DNA of 64,000 nucleotides from Rhizobiaceae bacterium (GTDB taxonomy: Bacteria > Pseudomonadota > Alphaproteobacteria > Rhizobiales > Rhizobiaceae), in NCBI GenBank assembly GCA_029233925.1, contig JARGOX010000002.1:360326-424325 (forward strand), read 5' to 3'. A program made the position numbers and the translations under genes. Below, piece after piece: positions 1 through 7,084 of the stretch (the first letter of the stretch is position 1; every line of letters starts with the position of its first letter). A model generated the notes under the pieces. It saw only the letters and a program-made list of their open reading frames with translations, was not told the DNA's origin and made no database searches.

Positions 1-3
1 GAA

Positions 4-654
4 ATGATTGAAATGACAGAAAACACAGACCTTTTGGAAAATTATCGCAAGGCCTATGGCAACCGCATCGGCTTTGGACAACGCCCGGCATTGATCATGA
101 TCGATTTCGTTCGGGCCTATTTTGACCCCGCATGCGAACTCTACGCTGATGTCGACGATGCACTGGCCTCGGCGCTGCGCATTCGCAAGGCCGCGCGTGC
201 AAACGGCGTTCCCATTATCTATACCAATGTCTCTTATCATCCCGATGGTTCGGATGGCGGCCGGTTCTATCAAAAAGCCAAACCGCTGCACAATTTCATC
301 AGAGGCAATCCAATGGGCAATTGGCCCGAAGGACTTGAGGTCGGTGACGATGAACTGGTAATCTCCAAGCAATATCCCAGCGCCTTTTTCGGCACCTCGC
401 TTGCTTCCACCCTGACCACCTGGGGCATCGATACATTGATCCATACGGGGTTGAGCACCAGCGGATGCGTGCGGGCAACCTGTGTTGACTGCTGCTCGCA
501 CGGCTTTATCCCGATTATCGCCCGCGAAGGTGTCGGCGACCGTCACGAGGCACCGCATGAATCCAACCTCTTCGACATGAATGCCAAATATGGCGATGTG
601 GTCGGCGAGCAGGAAATTATGGATTATTTCCAGACATTGAAGCAGAAATCCTGA
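4..654 (+). CDS. Isochorismatase-family amidohydrolase (carbamoylsarcosine/maleamate amidase-like)
   Basis: A cysteine hydrolase of about 216 residues with the isochorismatase fold. The Asp-Lys-Cys triad expected of amidases of this family is visible: D34 in IMIDF, K122 in VISKQYPSAFFGT and C155 in STSGCVRAT. The GFG-x-RPAL opening and the SGC segment resemble N-carbamoylsarcosine amidase and maleamate amidohydrolase (NicF), so the likely reaction is hydrolysis of a carbamoyl or amide C-N bond in the cytoplasm; the substrate is not determined. A second ATG lies three codons after the first; upstream sequence is outside the window, so the start is uncertain. It is followed after 24 bases by a 3-hydroxyacyl-CoA dehydrogenase-family gene on the same strand, suggesting one catabolic operon that begins before the window. 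Confidence 0.85.
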   Translation: MIEMTENTDLLENYRKAYGNRIGFGQRPALIMIDFVRAYFDPACELYADVDDALASALRIRKAARANGVPIIYTNVSYHPDGSDGGRFYQKAKPLHNFIRGNPMGNWPEGLEVGDDELVISKQYPSAFFGTSLASTLTTWGIDTLIHTGLSTSGCVRATCVDCCSHGFIPIIAREGVGDRHEAPHESNLFDMNAKYGDVVGEQEIMDYFQTLKQKS

Positions 655-678
655 CGGATACGAAGAACGGGCAGAGCC

Positions 679-1650
679 ATGGCCAGAATTACATGTATCG
701 GAACCGGCAATGTCGGACGCGCCTGGGCCGTGGTCTTTGCCCGCGCAGGCCATGCGGTTGCACTCTATGACGCGCAACCGGACCTGGCGCTCAATGTCGC
801 CATGCCGCGTATTCGCCGGACCCTGAAAGAGCTTGCCGAGGCGATGCCGACGGGCGAAACTGCCGAGGCAGTCGCAAGCCGGATCGAAGTACATGCAACG
901 ATCGCTGACGCAGTCCGCAATGCCGATTATGTTCAGGAAAGTGTGCGTGAAGATGTTGCGGTCAAGCGCAGCGTCTTTGCCGAGATTGCCGATGCAGCTC
1001 CGCATCAATGTCTGCTCGCCTCATCAACCTCCGCATTGCCAGGCTCGGCTTTCCTGAGCGCGATCGTCCATCCGGAACGGGCCTTTGTCGCCCATCCGGT
1101 CAACCCGCCCTCCCATATCCCCTTGGTCGAATTGTGTGGCACCGGCGCAACGAGTGCAGAGGCACTGGGCGCGGCGCAGAACCTTCTGAGCGCTGCCGGC
1201 ATGGAGCCGATCATCGTGCGCAAGGAAATTGACGGTTTCATCCTCAATCGCCTGCAATATACGATGGTTGCCGAGGCGATGCATCTGATTGGTGAAGGCT
1301 ATTGCACGGCGGAAGATATCGACCGGGTGGTCACCAGCGGGCTTGCCCTGCGCTGGGCATCCATCGGCCCGTTCATGACGGCCCATCTCAACGCGACAGG
1401 GGGTTTTGCCGGTTTTGTCGAGCAATTGGGCCCGATGATGAAACGCATGGGCCAGGATGCAAAAACCGACTACGACTGGGGACCACAGCAGGTAGCGGAG
1501 ATCCACGAATGGCTCGCCAGTCAACTGCCTGTAGACGATATCGCCGAGGCCCAAGCCTGGCGTGACCGGCGGATTCTCGCCACGCGCGCCATGCAAAAAT
1601 CAGATGACGGTGTGGGCAAAGCCAAAAAACCCGAGCCTGAGACCTTCTGA
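679..1650 (+). CDS. 3-hydroxyacyl-CoA dehydrogenase family NAD-dependent oxidoreductase
   Basis: A 323-residue soluble dehydrogenase. The N-terminus carries a Rossmann NAD-binding motif, GTGNVG, at residues 8-13, with an acidic residue (YDAQP) closing the second strand as in NAD-preferring enzymes. The middle part holds the HPVNPP and RKEIDGFILNRLQY blocks that mark the junction with the C-terminal helical domain of this family. Length and the single dehydrogenase unit (no crotonase part) fit short members such as L-gulonate 3-dehydrogenase, carnitine dehydrogenase or 3-hydroxybutyryl-CoA dehydrogenase; I cannot choose among them. It is close behind the amidohydrolase gene, so it probably oxidises a hydroxy acid in the same degradation route. 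Confidence 0.85.
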   Translation: MARITCIGTGNVGRAWAVVFARAGHAVALYDAQPDLALNVAMPRIRRTLKELAEAMPTGETAEAVASRIEVHATIADAVRNADYVQESVREDVAVKRSVFAEIADAAPHQCLLASSTSALPGSAFLSAIVHPERAFVAHPVNPPSHIPLVELCGTGATSAEALGAAQNLLSAAGMEPIIVRKEIDGFILNRLQYTMVAEAMHLIGEGYCTAEDIDRVVTSGLALRWASIGPFMTAHLNATGGFAGFVEQLGPMMKRMGQDAKTDYDWGPQQVAEIHEWLASQLPVDDIAEAQAWRDRRILATRAMQKSDDGVGKAKKPEPETF

Positions 1651-1726
1651 CTCCAGCGCTGTTGCGGCTGATCACAGAGTGAGCCTCTTCACCAATATTG
1701 CGCGACATCCATGGACAATCAGCCGC

Positions 1727-2458
1727 CTATTGAACCTGCGTTCCGGCACCGGCAAGCGTGCGTTCATTGGCCATCGCCAGCTTCTGGCGCAGATTGTTCT
1801 TGAAACCGGCCTGCAGGGCAATTGTCAGGTCGGGCTTGCGCCGCAGGTGCCGCAGCAGGTCGTCACGTTTAAAGACAAGAGCACGCAGATCGCTGGTCGC
1901 CGTAGTTGTGGCCGTGGCCGGTCGACCGGAGATGATGCCGAGTTCGCCGATGAAATCGCCAGTCGTGCAGCTGGCCACCAGGTGACCATTGACCACCACG
2001 TCGACGGCGCCCTCGGCAATATAGGTCAATTGTTCGACGCTCTGGTCCTGGTGCGTCAGCTGGCTGCCCGCTGGAATGTCCTGCCAGGAACCGATATTGA
2101 TAAACTGGCGCGACAGGTTTGGCGGGACCAGCACCAGGGCGTTCTGGCAGAATAAAAACTCCTCATCGCTGAACCGCACCCGGCGGCTCTGCCACATCAA
2201 AATGGACAATTGCGTAAAATTCGCCAATACGAAGAGGGCTTCCCAGCCGGTACCGATCGGATCACGCAGGATTGTGCCGCTATAGACAACACCGGCGACA
2301 CCGGAAATGAGCGCAATGATCCTCAGCCATACGATGGAGTTCATCAGCATCGACAAGACCAGCAGCCCATAGGACAGATGGCCGGCAATCGACGACGGCG
2401 CCAGGGCGGTTTCAAGCAGGCTATGCAATACGAACCCCCATTGCGGATTATTGATCAC
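1727..2458 (-). CDS. Membrane protein with C-terminal cyclic-nucleotide-binding domain (Popeye-like layout)
   Basis: About 243 residues. The first 90 residues hold two to three hydrophobic segments (around 28-60 and 70-90). Residues about 105-220 form a cNMP-binding beta-roll, with the phosphate-binding cassette region reading FIGELGIISGRPATAT, close to the FGE-L-x(n)-R-x-AT pattern of CAP/PKA-type domains. The order of membrane helices followed by cNMP domain matches the Popeye-domain layout, a structural comparison only. The most upstream possible start is a GTG (2458); an in-frame stop lies just before it and no clear ribosome site is seen. A role as a membrane sensor of cAMP or cGMP is inference. 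It is convergent with the dehydrogenase gene and divergent from the nucleotidyltransferase gene. Confidence 0.7.
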   Translation of the reverse strand: MINNPQWGFVLHSLLETALAPSSIAGHLSYGLLVLSMLMNSIVWLRIIALISGVAGVVYSGTILRDPIGTGWEALFVLANFTQLSILMWQSRRVRFSDEEFLFCQNALVLVPPNLSRQFINIGSWQDIPAGSQLTHQDQSVEQLTYIAEGAVDVVVNGHLVASCTTGDFIGELGIISGRPATATTTATSDLRALVFKRDDLLRHLRRKPDLTIALQAGFKNNLRQKLAMANERTLAGAGTQVQ

Positions 2459-2466
2459 AAACGACT

Positions 2467-2482
2467 ATTGAATTTGTTCAAT
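2467..2482. promoter_or_regulatory. Small palindrome in a 296-bp divergent intergenic region
   Basis: The 6-base arms ATTGAA and TTCAAT are separated by 4 bases, directly in front of the cyclic-nucleotide-domain gene. It could be an operator or a hairpin. The rest of 2483-2754 shows no gene I can support. Confidence 0.25.
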
Positions 2483-2754
2483 ATACCGCATGTGCCATTC
2501 AAATGAACAAGGAAAAATTTCGGCAGTAGCAGTCTCGTCAAACCGGCTGGAGAAAAACAACGCCGGCAGCCTGAACCCGGGCGAGGCCGTGAGGCTTTCC
2601 ATGACCACCCGTGCTGTGGCACAAGCGGGAACAGGTTTGCCCGAAAGACAGCATTGCGAACATGGTGATGACGGATCCCGGCAGATCTGTTCTGTGACCG
2701 AAAGGCGTCGCATGATCTGGGAAACTTCAATAATGTGGATATGATACCTATTTC

Positions 2755-3882
2755 ATGAGACCTTTTCAAAAGACCCGGAAAATCCGTACCAACGCTTTCT
2801 TGTTCATTTGCAAAATCCTTTCCCGGGCGGACTTAACCCGATCGGATCTGCAAATTCCCGGTGGCAAGGATGATGGGAACCCGTTCTGGGCTGAGGTGGT
2901 CAATGTCTCGATGGACCAGCTCATGGCGCCGGCAGTCGCACATCGCCTGCATCAGCGCACCTTGACTGGCCAGGCCCCACCCCTGATCCAGCGCTATCTG
3001 GATGCAATGCTCAGGCTCAACCGCAGCCGCAACGAGCGTTTGCAGCACGAGGCGATGGAAATCGCGGCCATCCTCAACGAGATTGACGTTGTGCCGGTTT
3101 TTCTCAAAGGCGCTGCGGGTTTGCTGACCGGGTTGCATGATGACCCGGCGGTCCGTGTCATGAGCGATCTGGACGTTGTTGTGCCGGCAGAATTCAGCAA
3201 CCGATGCAGGAAGCATCTCGTGGCGCGGGGATATGAGCGCGCTCCGACCCTTCCTCACCCCCGGCAGAAAGGCATCGATACCTATGTGCGGGCATCATCG
3301 ACCGCGCCCATCGACCTGCACCATGAAGTCATGGAATACCGCTATCAAAATTTGCTTTCCGGTTCAGAAATCATTGGTGAAAGCGTGGCCCATAGCCGCG
3401 ATGGCATACGCTTTGCAATTCCCAGCCCGACACACCAGATCATCATCAATATCGGCCAGTCTCAACTGAACGATCACGCCTATTGGTATGGCAATCTGGC
3501 GCTTCGAACCATCTATGACTTTGCATGCCAGACCCGGGTGATGCACGATCAGATTGATTGGCAGATGATTGAAACCCGGTTTGCACAAATGCGATTCAAA
3601 ACGGCGCTGAATTTTCATTGTCATGCGGCCCGCCGGATGTTGGGCGTCGAAACAGGCGGGCCTGTCAAACCGGGATTGCTGGTGCGGTTTTTATACTGGC
3701 GCGCGCTTTTTTTGATTGATTATCCAGCCTTGCAACGGGCCAATTATCGCATTGTCCGCGTTTTCATGCTGCTGCGTCAGGAGCTTTCCAGCCGTGAAAC
3801 CCTTGTCCGGCTGTTGCGCAACATGGGCGATGCCGATTGGTGGCATCGCCATCTTGAGATTTTCCGCAAAGGCATCCGTTGA
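2755..3882 (+). CDS. Nucleotidyltransferase family protein (PF14907-type)
   Basis: About 375 residues. The fold is recognised from the segment VPVFLKGAAGLL followed by VRVMSDLDVVV, which matches the PF14907 'uncharacterised nucleotidyltransferase' family, where a G/S-D-L-D motif supplies the catalytic acidic residues; both Asp are present here. Known members often sit in clusters with PqqD-like proteins and HprK-related kinases, and such genes lie directly downstream on the opposite strand (PqqD fusions at 3919-5064 and 9799-11082, kinase fusion at 7085-9169). This makes it a likely partner of that cluster, although it is convergent with it and not co-transcribed. The first ATG is used; the conserved part begins about 45 residues in, so a shorter form is possible. 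The molecule modified is unknown. Confidence 0.75.
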   Translation: MRPFQKTRKIRTNAFLFICKILSRADLTRSDLQIPGGKDDGNPFWAEVVNVSMDQLMAPAVAHRLHQRTLTGQAPPLIQRYLDAMLRLNRSRNERLQHEAMEIAAILNEIDVVPVFLKGAAGLLTGLHDDPAVRVMSDLDVVVPAEFSNRCRKHLVARGYERAPTLPHPRQKGIDTYVRASSTAPIDLHHEVMEYRYQNLLSGSEIIGESVAHSRDGIRFAIPSPTHQIIINIGQSQLNDHAYWYGNLALRTIYDFACQTRVMHDQIDWQMIETRFAQMRFKTALNFHCHAARRMLGVETGGPVKPGLLVRFLYWRALFLIDYPALQRANYRIVRVFMLLRQELSSRETLVRLLRNMGDADWWHRHLEIFRKGIR

Positions 3883-3918
3883 CAGCTTGAGCGCAGAGCG
3901 GCCTAACGAGTCGATAAT

Positions 3919-5064
3919 CTAGCGCATATCCAGAAAGCCAGTGGCATGGAGCTGGCCGGCGGTTGTTTGCACCTGTGCTGTCAGACTGTCACGATCCACG
4001 GAGAATTGCGCGCTCAGTTCCGAGCCGATTTGTCCTATGGTTCTGGAACCGTCGCACAGGGCCCAGATGGCCTTGCCCGAATGGTTCAGCCAGAGGCTCT
4101 TGTCCTCACGCGGATACTCCAGCAGCAAATCATCATGGACCCGCCCCTCCATCACCCCGTCGCGCCAGACCGGATGGCTGTTGAGTGCGGCGGGGCTGAC
4201 GACCCCAAGCAGATTGTCAATATGGGCGTTAAGCAGTGCGATCAGTTCGCTGCCCGAGGCATGCTGAGATTCGTTCGCGGTATCGACACGGGTCCACGGT
4301 TTGTAACGATGTTTGTCGAAAAGCGCATTTCCGTCTTTGTTCAGGACAGCATTGCAATAGTGAATGATCGGCGCGTCCGGCGCATCTTCAGCTTCCCAAT
4401 TGGTGCAGATGCCAAGGGATATCGGCTCGTGGTGCAAACCGTATTCCGCGTTCGCAGCCAAATAGGCGAACATGTCGGATTCCCATGCCCTGTTGCCTTC
4501 GCCATCACGATAATTCTCGCGGACAATCCCGGTCAGTTCGAGCCAGCGGGCGCCGATCTTGCGCAGATCGCGCGTATGGATCAGTGTCGGAATCATCACC
4601 GGATCGATGCGCAGGTCAACGCGCGCGCAATGGTCTTGCAAAAAAGCAAACCGTTCACCCAGACCAAAAGGATTGTCTTCGTCCGGATTGTCCGTGGAAA
4701 AATGCGCCCAGGCCTGGGAGGCAGGAAACCCGGGGGCAACGCGTCGCTCGATGGCCCTGCGAAAAACGCAATCGGGATCGAGCAGCAGCACGGTCCCCTC
4801 GGGTCTGTCCCTGAATACCCACTCCAGGAGCGACGCAGGTTTGTTGTAAACAGGATAGGCGTCTTTGGTCTCGGGATGGGTATCCCACAACCGTGTGGCA
4901 ACGCACTGGGCGTATTTCTGGGTTGGCAGGTTTTGCGGATCATCGGTCGCAACCAGCCGGATAAGCGCGCCCTCCTGTCCGGCGCGTTTCCAGCTATATT
5001 CGAGCAAATCGGACTGCCATTGCATGAATGGAGAATCATTTGTGCTGAAAACCGTATAAAACAT
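3919..5064 (-). CDS. Hydroxyproline arabinosyltransferase-like glycosyltransferase fused to a C-terminal PqqD domain
   Basis: About 381 residues in two parts. Residues 1 to about 280 resemble plant hydroxyproline O-arabinosyltransferase and peptidyl-serine galactosyltransferase (HPAT/SERGT, GT95/GT96-type). They open with MFYTVFSTNDSPFMQWQ, continue with YSWKRAGQEGALIRL, and have an LLLDPDCVF strand whose D96-P-D98 is the metal/nucleotide-sugar site. Residues about 300-381 are a PqqD-like winged-helix domain (WLNHSGKAIWALCDG), the fold that binds leader peptides in RiPP pathways. The ATG at 5064 is preferred: the longer frame would need a TTG inside the upstream gene. It is last in the cluster, 17 bases after the GlcNAc-transferase-like gene. 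Glycosylation of a leader-bound substrate, probably the 11.1-11.4 kb protein, is inferred. Confidence 0.8.
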   Translation of the reverse strand: MFYTVFSTNDSPFMQWQSDLLEYSWKRAGQEGALIRLVATDDPQNLPTQKYAQCVATRLWDTHPETKDAYPVYNKPASLLEWVFRDRPEGTVLLLDPDCVFRRAIERRVAPGFPASQAWAHFSTDNPDEDNPFGLGERFAFLQDHCARVDLRIDPVMIPTLIHTRDLRKIGARWLELTGIVRENYRDGEGNRAWESDMFAYLAANAEYGLHHEPISLGICTNWEAEDAPDAPIIHYCNAVLNKDGNALFDKHRYKPWTRVDTANESQHASGSELIALLNAHIDNLLGVVSPAALNSHPVWRDGVMEGRVHDDLLLEYPREDKSLWLNHSGKAIWALCDGSRTIGQIGSELSAQFSVDRDSLTAQVQTTAGQLHATGFLDMR

Positions 5065-5081
5065 TTCTTCCACTGTCTCCG

Positions 5082-6101
5082 TTATGCGGGCCGTTGTGAA
5101 TTCTGGTCCTCGAAACTGATGCAATGCGCCCAGTCTTCTTTCGTCCTGATCGTCACCGGGTCCGGGCTGCGGCCTGAACAGACATCCGAGTGTGCGCGCT
5201 TGTTTGCCAGGTCGATCCCGGCGAAGCGCTCATAATCGGCGCGGCTTCGCCTGTTGCCCAGACCAAAACGGCCCAAAGCGCGCGAGTCCGCCGGATCGTC
5301 GCTATAGGCCAGCTTTCGAAGCCGTTCGAACGCTATGCGGTTCTTGTCCGCGATCACCTGTGTTCCATGCTCCCAATGGCGCCGGGGCTCCCCATTCCTG
5401 TGTTCCATATGCCAGGCAACGATCTCGTCGGGCACAAAAAAATCGTAACCATGTGTGTAGGACCGCAGGCTCAAAGCGAATTCCTCACCCCAGTAATAAT
5501 GGTCCGGATCCTGGCGGACCTCCTCGGTCCAGGCCCCGAGCGTAAAGACAAAACCGCCGGAAACAAACCGGTTTCGACACGCAGCAGACTTTGCGGTCAG
5601 TCCCCAATCAAACCAGGGAGCCCAGCCAGCATCCTGCTTCCAGTCGACCATTTTCGTCATCCGCATACCCTGGTCGCGTTGTTTGTGAATATCACCTTCC
5701 CCATCCAGGTGAAACAGGGGCGAAATCATGGTGATCAGCGGCCGGTCGGCAGGCAATGTTCGCATCATATCGATCAGAGAGGTATCCCATCCGGGCGCAA
5801 AGGCCATATGGGAATCCACTTGCATGCAATAGGTCTCACCATCCCAGAATTCCTGCGCCAGGGACCGCGCCCAGCAACCGCCCTCACTGTCCTGGCAGGG
5901 ATGCTCGGAAAAACGGAACCGTCTGTCTGACTTGAAGCGGCTGAGGTCGATCGGCTCTCGCGTGTCATATTGCCAGCAGATACCGAAACGCAGGTTTTCC
6001 GGATAACGCGCATTGGCGATGCAATCGTCAAGGGTCCGCGGCAGTTCGGGATCGCAATAGGAAGCGATTGAAACGAAAATCATGGGCTTTGAAGTGTCCA
6101 T
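5082..6101 (-). CDS. Skp1-type GlcNAc-transferase-like glycosyltransferase (GT60/PF11397)
   Basis: A 339-residue protein starting MIFVSIASYCDPELPRTL after six residues. It matches the eukaryotic Skp1 hydroxyproline N-acetylglucosaminyltransferase family: the SIASYxDPEL opening, the EGGCWARS-LAQEFW block before the catalytic strand, the modified DxD motif CMQVDSHMAF (D96-S97-H98), then FVSGGFVFTLGAW and an acidic YWGEEF segment. In Dictyostelium and Toxoplasma this enzyme adds GlcNAc to a hydroxyproline. Here two prolyl-hydroxylase-like genes lie in the same operon, so an equivalent reaction on the cluster's Pro-rich precursor is the simplest reading, but the acceptor and sugar are not shown by sequence. 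No signal peptide, hence cytoplasmic. Confidence 0.85.
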   Translation of the reverse strand: MDTSKPMIFVSIASYCDPELPRTLDDCIANARYPENLRFGICWQYDTREPIDLSRFKSDRRFRFSEHPCQDSEGGCWARSLAQEFWDGETYCMQVDSHMAFAPGWDTSLIDMMRTLPADRPLITMISPLFHLDGEGDIHKQRDQGMRMTKMVDWKQDAGWAPWFDWGLTAKSAACRNRFVSGGFVFTLGAWTEEVRQDPDHYYWGEEFALSLRSYTHGYDFFVPDEIVAWHMEHRNGEPRRHWEHGTQVIADKNRIAFERLRKLAYSDDPADSRALGRFGLGNRRSRADYERFAGIDLANKRAHSDVCSGRSPDPVTIRTKEDWAHCISFEDQNSQRPA

Positions 6102-6164
6102 GGCTAGGCGAACCTTAAACCGGCGGGAGGCAGATGGTTTGACCGGCCGAATTGAAGGACAGGC

Positions 6165-7082
6165 TCATGAGACCTCACGGCGTAGCCACCCATTGATCGT
6201 GAACCGGCTGTCAGCGAATTTGGCGGACGGGCAGCGCACCATGTCGACCTCGTGCAAGAGATGGCTTGCAAAGGCGACGAGACAATTGTTCTGCGGTGCG
6301 ATGGCGATCACGTTGCTGCCGCTGTCATAGGCAGGACGGCTGGCATCTTCGCTGTAGAGTAAAAGATCGCCGCCCGCATAGGGCTTTGGCGTCTGGTGGA
6401 AATAATAGACGAAAGTGATGATGCGCCCCGACACTTCGGCGCTGTTTCTATCGGAATCGGCGTGGCGCTTGAAAAAATCGCCGTCATTGCTGGCGGTCAG
6501 CTGAACTTCATTGTCGTCGAACTGAAAATTCTCCTCACCAAGCGCCGAAGCTATTTGCGGCAGGTGCAACTTTATCCGGTTGATGAAGACCTGGCGCCAT
6601 TTCATCTTATGGATCGAAAAAAGAACCCTGGATTTGCGAAACTGCGGGTCCGTCCGCCTTTGCTTATCCGTGATGACGCTGCTGCCTTCAAAATTCTCTT
6701 CGTTGGCAAGGGCGTATTCAAGGAGCTGGCTGTTTTCGTCAGGCGTCAGAAAATCATCTATCCGAAAATAGGCGGGGGATTTGAGAGCGACCGGGCTGCC
6801 CTGCCCGGCAGCGGCACCCTGTTGCGGCTTAATGAGAACAGCGGGCTTGGTGGTGACGGAAACCAGCGACGTCGACAGAAAGGAGACGGCGGCGGTGCCA
6901 CCCTGCAGCGGCAGCTGCAGGAGAATTCCAGGTTGCGGCGGGTCGGGCCGGTCGCCATGCGCCAGAGCCACATAGAGTTCATGGAGCAACGGAGAATTGG
7001 AAGGCAGGATACAGGCATGGATCTGCCCCCCTTTCAGCGTCACTTCGACTTCAATGTTCCTTATGGCGTTGTTGTTGTCCAT
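6165..7082 (-). CDS. Fe(II)/2-oxoglutarate-dependent oxygenase, prolyl 4-hydroxylase-like
   Basis: A 305-residue protein. Residues 100-305 form a double-stranded beta-helix oxygenase: SPAYFRIDDFLTPDE opens the domain, H207-A-D209 (FFKRHADSD) and distal H277 (HLLHEV) form the iron facial triad, and R293 (DSRFTINGW) is placed to bind the 2-oxoglutarate carboxylate. The CFAS-like FASHLLHEV and FTINGWLR blocks are typical of prolyl 4-hydroxylase-type members. Residues 1-95 form a separate, weakly conserved domain with no recognised motif that might bind the substrate. The start codon lies 2 bases after the stop of the fucosyltransferase/kinase gene, so translation is probably coupled. Hydroxylation of the Pro-rich precursor tail is the inferred role. 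Confidence 0.85.
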   Translation of the reverse strand: MDNNNAIRNIEVEVTLKGGQIHACILPSNSPLLHELYVALAHGDRPDPPQPGILLQLPLQGGTAAVSFLSTSLVSVTTKPAVLIKPQQGAAAGQGSPVALKSPAYFRIDDFLTPDENSQLLEYALANEENFEGSSVITDKQRRTDPQFRKSRVLFSIHKMKWRQVFINRIKLHLPQIASALGEENFQFDDNEVQLTASNDGDFFKRHADSDRNSAEVSGRIITFVYYFHQTPKPYAGGDLLLYSEDASRPAYDSGSNVIAIAPQNNCLVAFASHLLHEVDMVRCPSAKFADSRFTINGWLRREVS

Positions 7083-7084
7083 GT

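Noticed and set aside
1663..1731. Inverted repeat GCGGCTGAT...ATCAGCCGC as a terminator between convergent genes
   Set aside because: The loop would be over 40 bases and there is no T-run.
2483..2754. Short open frames before the nucleotidyltransferase gene as a possible second precursor peptide
   Set aside because: No ribosome site, no RR signal, no Pro-rich tail and no leader resembling the 11.1 kb protein.
3946..5235. A 429-codon open frame on the plus strand
   Set aside because: Antisense to the HPAT-like/PqqD fusion and the end of the GT60-like gene. No domain pattern is seen in its translation.
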